Below the pieces are notes generated by a model. That model was not told the origin of the DNA. It saw nothing but the letters and a program-made list of their open reading frames with translations, and made no database searches. Positions 57,584 to 64,000 of a stretch of DNA of 64,000 bases are shown one piece after another. Made by a program: the position numbers and the translations under genes. Source of the stretch: Acidiferrimicrobium sp. IK (lineage in GTDB: Bacteria; Actinomycetota; Acidimicrobiia; Acidimicrobiales; Palsa-688). The stretch is taken from positions 1-64,000 of the forward strand of contig NZ_JAIMCB010000007.1 of the NCBI RefSeq assembly GCF_025499425.1, written 5' to 3'. Each line of letters opens with the position of its first letter. The stretch's first letter is position 1.

Positions 57584-60090
57584 CCACCCGGCGGTGGGTC
57601 CGGGTCTGCTCGACCCGGGAGCTGCAACCCGGCCGCGGGGTCGCCGCCCTGGTCGACGGGCAGCAGGTGGCCCTGTTCCTCCTGCCCGGACCGGGAGGCA
57701 CCGACGCCTCCCGGCTGCGGGCGATCGACAACCACGACCCGGTGTCGGGCGCCAACGTGCTGGCCCGCGGCCTGATCGGCTCCGCCGGCGACGTCACCTA
57801 CGTGGCATCCCCGATGCACAAGCAGCGCTTCGACCTGGCCAGCGGCCGCTGCCTCGACGGGGACCACCCCCCGGTGCGGGTCTGGCCGGTGCGGGTGTGG
57901 GGCTCGACGGTGGAGGTCCTCGCGGTCAGCGGCGACGACCGCGGCGATCACCGCCCGGCGCCCACCCCGACGCACTGCCCGTTCTGCGCCCTCCAGTGCG
58001 GCATGCGGCTCCAGAAGGCCCCGGCCGGGGGCGACGGGCCCGTCGAGGTGCTCGCCGACACCACCTTCCCGGTCAACCAGGGCCGGATGTGCGTGAAAGG
58101 GTGGTCGGCGGCGGGGATGCTGGCCCACCCCGAGCGGCTGCGGGCTCCTCTCGTGCGCGACGCTCACGGCCGCTTGCAGGAGGCCTCCTGGGACGACGCG
58201 CTCGACCTCGTCGCCCGCCGGCTGCGCGCCGCGGCGGAGACCCACGGACCCGACGCCGTCGGCGTGTTCGGGTCCGGGGCGCTGACCAACGAGAAGGCCT
58301 ACCTGCTCGGCAAGTTCGCCCGCGTCGCGCTCGGCACGGCCAGCATCGACTACAACGGCCGCTACTGCATGTCGTCGGCGGCGGCCGGCCAAAACCGCGC
58401 CTTCGGGGTCGACCGCGGGCTTCCGTTCCCGCTCTCGGACATCGCCGGCACCTCGACCCTGGTGCTTTGGGGGGCCAACCCGGCCGACACCATGCCGCCG
58501 CTGATGCAGTACGTAGAGGCGATGCAGGCCGCGGGCGGGACGCTCATCGTCGTGGACCCCCGCCGCAGCGCGACCGCCGCGGTCGCGGACCTCCACCTCC
58601 AGCCGGTGCCCGGCACCGACCTGGCGCTCGCCGTCGGGATGCTCGAATGCGCCCGCCGTCTAGGCGTGGTGGACCACGCCTACGTCGAGGCCCGGACCGC
58701 GGGCTGGAACGACGTGGAGGCCACCCTCGGCGAGTGGACGCCGGAGCGGGTCGAGGAGACCACCGGGGTAGCGCCCGGCGATCTCCGGCGCGTCGTCGCA
58801 GCCCTGGCCGCTCCCACCGCCATGATCCTCACCGGTCGCGGCCCCGAGCAGCAGGCCAAGGGCACCGACACCGTCACCGCCTTGATCAACCTGATGCTGG
58901 CGATGGGCAAGGTGGGACGGCCCAACAGCGGGTACGGATGCCTGACCGGGCAGGGCAACGGCCAAGGCGGCCGGGAGCACGGCCAGAAAGCCGATCAGCT
59001 GCCCGGGTACCGGTCGATCTCCGACGACGCCGACCGGGCTGCGGTCGCCGCGGTGTGGGGCGTCGAACCGTCGTCGCTGCCCGGCCCCGGCCGCAGCGCG
59101 GTCGAGATGCTGGAGTCCATCGGCCAGCCCGGCGGGGTCCGGGCGCTGCTAGTGGCCGGGTCCAACGTCGCGGTCGCGTCGCCCGACGCCCGCCGCCTCG
59201 GGGCCAACCTCGCCGACCTGGACCTCCTGGTGGTCCTCGACTCGTTCCTCGACCAGACCGCGGCGAGCGCCGACGTCGTGCTCCCCGTCACCCAGTGGGC
59301 CGAGGAGGACGGCACCATGACCAACCTGGAAGGCCGGGTGCTGCGCCGCCGGGCCGCCAGCGACCCTCCCGCCGGGGTCCGCAACGACATCGACGTCCTC
59401 TGCGCCCTCGCCGCCCGCCTCGGCCATCCCGAGCGCTTCGCGTTCGCGTCGGCCGAGGAGGTGTTCGACGAGCTGAGAGCGGCTACTCGCGGCGCCCGGG
59501 CCGACTACTCGGGGATCACCTACGCCCGCCTGGACGCCGAGGCGGGCATCCACTGGCCCTGCCCCGACGGTGACCACCCCGGCCAGCCCCGGCTGTTCGC
59601 TTCCGGTTTCGCCCATCCAGACGGCCGGGCCCGGCTCCTCCCGGTCGTGTACCGGCGCAGCGCCGAGCCGCCCGACGACGACTTCCCCGTGTACTTCACG
59701 ACCGGACGGTACCGGGAGCACTACAACAGCGGCGCCCAGACCCGGCGCCTGCCCCGGCTGGCGGCGAGCCGCCCGGAGCCCCGGCTGCAGCTCCACCCGG
59801 CGCTGGCCGAGCGCTGCGGCGTCGCCGACGGCGACCTGGCCGAGGTCCGCAGCCGCCGGGCTGCGGTCCGCTTCGCCGTCCAGGTGACCCCCGACATCCG
59901 CCCCGACACGGTCTTCGCGCCGTTCCACTGGGGCGGGGAGCAGGCCGCCAACGCCCTGACCGTCGCTGCCCTCGACCCGGTCAGCCGGATGCCCGAGTTC
60001 AAGGTTTGCGCGGTGCGCGTCGCGCCGGTCCCCCCAGCGGCGACCGGCGCCGGCCAGACGGCGCCAGACGGCGGGGGGCGGATCTTGTAA
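57580..60090 (+). CDS. NirD-like domain fused to an assimilatory nitrate reductase
   Basis: An 836-residue fusion. Residues 1-115 are a NirD-type Rieske fold (VRVCSTRELQPGRGVAALVDGQQVALFLL, then IDNHDPVSGANVLARG and ASPMHKQRFDL). The Rieske Cys ligands are absent, as in other NirD subunits. Residues 128-836 are a Mo-bisMGD nitrate reductase (NasC/NarB type): 4Fe-4S ligands Cys133, Cys136, Cys140 and Cys171, then the Mo-ligand Cys in GRYCMSS. The end is the dinucleotide-binding fold (YFTTGRYREHYNSGAQTRRLP). The start is GTG 57580, overlapping nirB. It physically joins the nitrite reductase small subunit to nitrate reductase. Confidence 0.9.
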   Translation: MTTRRWVRVCSTRELQPGRGVAALVDGQQVALFLLPGPGGTDASRLRAIDNHDPVSGANVLARGLIGSAGDVTYVASPMHKQRFDLASGRCLDGDHPPVRVWPVRVWGSTVEVLAVSGDDRGDHRPAPTPTHCPFCALQCGMRLQKAPAGGDGPVEVLADTTFPVNQGRMCVKGWSAAGMLAHPERLRAPLVRDAHGRLQEASWDDALDLVARRLRAAAETHGPDAVGVFGSGALTNEKAYLLGKFARVALGTASIDYNGRYCMSSAAAGQNRAFGVDRGLPFPLSDIAGTSTLVLWGANPADTMPPLMQYVEAMQAAGGTLIVVDPRRSATAAVADLHLQPVPGTDLALAVGMLECARRLGVVDHAYVEARTAGWNDVEATLGEWTPERVEETTGVAPGDLRRVVAALAAPTAMILTGRGPEQQAKGTDTVTALINLMLAMGKVGRPNSGYGCLTGQGNGQGGREHGQKADQLPGYRSISDDADRAAVAAVWGVEPSSLPGPGRSAVEMLESIGQPGGVRALLVAGSNVAVASPDARRLGANLADLDLLVVLDSFLDQTAASADVVLPVTQWAEEDGTMTNLEGRVLRRRAASDPPAGVRNDIDVLCALAARLGHPERFAFASAEEVFDELRAATRGARADYSGITYARLDAEAGIHWPCPDGDHPGQPRLFASGFAHPDGRARLLPVVYRRSAEPPDDDFPVYFTTGRYREHYNSGAQTRRLPRLAASRPEPRLQLHPALAERCGVADGDLAEVRSRRAAVRFAVQVTPDIRPDTVFAPFHWGGEQAANALTVAALDPVSRMPEFKVCAVRVAPVPPAATGAGQTAPDGGGRIL

Positions 60091-60102
60091 CCGTGGCGAA
60101 AC
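60087..60102 (+). promoter_or_regulatory. GlnR-type box before the NCS1 permease gene
   Basis: GTAAC-N6-GAAAC (60087-60091 and 60098-60102) matches the GlnR consensus gTnAc-N6-GaAAc exactly. It overlaps the stop codon of the nitrate reductase gene and lies about 50 bases before the permease start. It suggests the permease belongs to the nitrogen regulon. Confidence 0.6.
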
Positions 60103-60152
60103 GGCTGCGGGGACTACCTTCGACGATGATCCATCAGCGAGGGGAGGTCGTG

Positions 60153-61706
60153 ATGGCGGTCATCACCCGACGGGCCGGCGAGGTCGTCCACGAGGACGGC
60201 CGCCACGAGCTGGAGGACCCGGCGGTCCTCGAGGCCAGCCCCCTGTTCAACGCCGACCTGGCTCCGATCCCCGTGACCCAGCGACGCTGGGGGACCTACA
60301 ACTACATGGCCCTGTGGGTGGGGATCTCCCACTGCGTGCCGACCTGGCTGCTGGCGTCGGGGCTGGTCGCGTTGGGGATGAGCGCCTGGCAGGCGCTGAT
60401 CACCATCGGCCTCGGCAACCTGATCGTGCTGGTCCCGATCCTCCTCAACAGCCACGCCGGCACCAAGTACGGCATCCCGTTCCCGGTGTTCGCCCGGGCG
60501 CCTTTCGGCACCACCGGCGCCAACCTGGCTGCGCTGCTGCGGGCCCTGGTCGCGTGCGGGTGGTTCGGGATCCAGACCTGGATCGGCGGCCAGGCCATCT
60601 TCGTGCTCGTCGGGTCGCTGGCCGGCGGCGGGTGGAGCGACGCGGCCAAGCTCGGCAGCTACCAGTGGACGATGTGGCTGTCGTTCGCCATCTTCTGGGC
60701 GATCGAGATGGTCGTGATCTTGCGGGGTATCGACACGCTGCGCCGGTTCGAGAGCTGGGCGGCGCCGTTCGTGCTGGTGATGGCCCTCGCGCTGCTGGTG
60801 TGGCTGTGGGTGAAGGCCGGCGGCGCCGGGCCGATCCTGTCGCAGCCGAGCAAGCTCGGGTGGGGTCACCGCTTCTGGCCGGTGTTCTTCCCGTCGCTCA
60901 TGGGCATGATCGCGTTCTGGGCGACGCTGTCGCTCAACATCCCCGACTTCTCGCGCTTCGGGCGGGGTCAGCGCCAGCAGATCGTCGGTCAGGCGGCCGG
61001 CCTGCCCACCACCATGACGTTGTTCTCGTTGATCGCGGTGCTGGCCACCTCGGCGTCGGTCGTCGTGTACGGCAAAGCGATCTGGGACCCGGTGCAGCTC
61101 ACCGGCCATTTCTCCAACCCCGCCGTGGTCCTCGTCGCTCTCTTCAGCCTGGCGGTGGCCACCATCGCCACCAACGTGGCGGCCAACGTGGTCAGCCCGT
61201 CCTACGACTTCTGCAACCTGCTGCCGAAGTGGATGACCTTCCGTCGCGGTGCGGTGGTCACCGGGGTCATCGGGATCCTCATCCAGCCGTGGCGGCTGGT
61301 CACCGACCCCAGCTTGTACATCTACACCTGGCTGGATTTCTACGGCGGGATGCTCGGCGCCATCGCCGGTGTGCTCGTCGCTGACTACTGGCTGTACCGG
61401 CGGACCAGGCTCGACCTGGCCGGGCTGTACCGGCCCGACGGCCCCTACGCCTACCGGCGGGGCTGGAACTGGCGGGCGCTGACCGCGGCGGTCGTCGGCA
61501 TGGTCCTGGCGGTGGGCGGAGCGTGGTCGGCGCCGGGGGCCGGCCCCTTCCCCCACGGCGGGCTGATCCCCTTCCTCCAGCCGCTGTACAACTACAGCTG
61601 GATCGTCGGGTTCGGCGTCGGCTTGGTGCTGCACGCAGGGCTGAGCGCGCTGTTCCCTCACCGCGAGCGGCTCGGGCCGCCGGCCGAGGTGATCGCCTTG
61701 CCGTGA
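60153..61706 (+). CDS. NCS1-family nucleobase/hydantoin/allantoin permease
   Basis: A 517-residue transporter with about 12 helices. The NCS1 start NADLAPIPVTQRRWGTYNYMALWVGISHCVPTWLLASGL and the region LLNSHAGTKYGIPFPVFARAPFGTTGANLAALLRALVACGWFGIQTWIGGQA are characteristic, as is LSLNIPDFSRFGR in helix 6/7. It imports cytosine, uracil, allantoin or hydantoin with a cation; which one is unclear. ATG 60153 has GAGGGGAGG upstream. It lies behind a GlnR-type box at the end of the assimilation cluster, consistent with organic nitrogen uptake. Confidence 0.88.
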   Translation: MAVITRRAGEVVHEDGRHELEDPAVLEASPLFNADLAPIPVTQRRWGTYNYMALWVGISHCVPTWLLASGLVALGMSAWQALITIGLGNLIVLVPILLNSHAGTKYGIPFPVFARAPFGTTGANLAALLRALVACGWFGIQTWIGGQAIFVLVGSLAGGGWSDAAKLGSYQWTMWLSFAIFWAIEMVVILRGIDTLRRFESWAAPFVLVMALALLVWLWVKAGGAGPILSQPSKLGWGHRFWPVFFPSLMGMIAFWATLSLNIPDFSRFGRGQRQQIVGQAAGLPTTMTLFSLIAVLATSASVVVYGKAIWDPVQLTGHFSNPAVVLVALFSLAVATIATNVAANVVSPSYDFCNLLPKWMTFRRGAVVTGVIGILIQPWRLVTDPSLYIYTWLDFYGGMLGAIAGVLVADYWLYRRTRLDLAGLYRPDGPYAYRRGWNWRALTAAVVGMVLAVGGAWSAPGAGPFPHGGLIPFLQPLYNYSWIVGFGVGLVLHAGLSALFPHRERLGPPAEVIALP

Positions 61707-61750
61707 ACCCGCCACGACCACCACCACCACCGCAAGCTACCGGCGAGTAG

Positions 61751-64000
<2,250 letters not shown>

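Overview
The window is very GC-rich DNA with tightly packed genes, many GTG/TTG starts and many ATGA/GTGA stop-start overlaps. It looks like an actinobacterial chromosome. Lineage clues are an F420-type luciferase-like oxidoreductase, an MmpL-type transporter, GlnR-like boxes, a NnaR-type HemD/winged-helix regulator and a monomeric isocitrate dehydrogenase. I cannot name the genus. No tRNA, rRNA or CRISPR array was seen.

Layout. (1) 1-7.8 kb is an unstable, accessory stretch. It holds an IS21-type element with a broken istB, remnants of a DDE-integrase element and an IS1380-type transposase, an orphan AAA ATPase, a VapBC toxin-antitoxin pair and a 5'-truncated MmpL transporter. (2) 7.9-11.4 kb holds a MarR regulator divergent from an operon of YceI, a glyoxalase-fold dioxygenase, a serine hydrolase and an LLM oxidoreductase. 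This resembles quinone/electrophile detoxification cassettes. (3) 12.6-21.5 kb is a sulfur/persulfide and metal stress region. It has thioredoxin, a CstR-like CsoR-family sensor, a DUF302 protein, a two-component system with a Met/His-rich sensor loop and a Met/His-rich secreted protein, a persulfide-dioxygenase/rhodanese fusion, a rhodanese, a small Cys-rich protein and OsmC. Three near-identical ATACCCC/GGGGTAT palindromes tie these transcription units together. A TetR-controlled ABC exporter, with a frameshifted ATPase gene, lies inside this region.

(4) 21.5-29.7 kb is a run of regulator/enzyme pairs: XRE-cupin with a thioredoxin-reductase/methyltransferase fusion, YczR with YczE, TetR with aldo/keto reductase, TetR with SDR, and a hemerythrin. 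Most have a clear palindromic operator in the intergenic gap. (5) 29.9-39.3 kb holds a double-domain TetR protein, an ABC importer operon that also encodes a crotonase and a CaiB-type CoA-transferase, and a divergent ABC-2 exporter with its own TetR. Three copies of a TGACG-N2-GTGTCA site link the two sides. (6) 39.5-41.4 kb is a membrane HD-GYP protein with a long repetitive Pro/Ala/Ser tail.

(7) 41.5-64 kb is a nitrogen-oxide supercluster. It starts with a hemerythrin, a RIC/YtfE iron-centre repair protein and a Cys-containing HTH regulator. Next come a NarK transporter and the respiratory nitrate reductase narGHJI. An assimilatory half follows: truncated haemoglobin, NnaR, a second NarK, NirB, a NirD-nitrate reductase fusion and an NCS1 permease. 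Two good GlnR-type boxes and one weaker one precede the assimilatory units, and none was seen before narG. The window ends inside a monomeric NADP isocitrate dehydrogenase gene, which would supply 2-oxoglutarate for ammonium assimilation.
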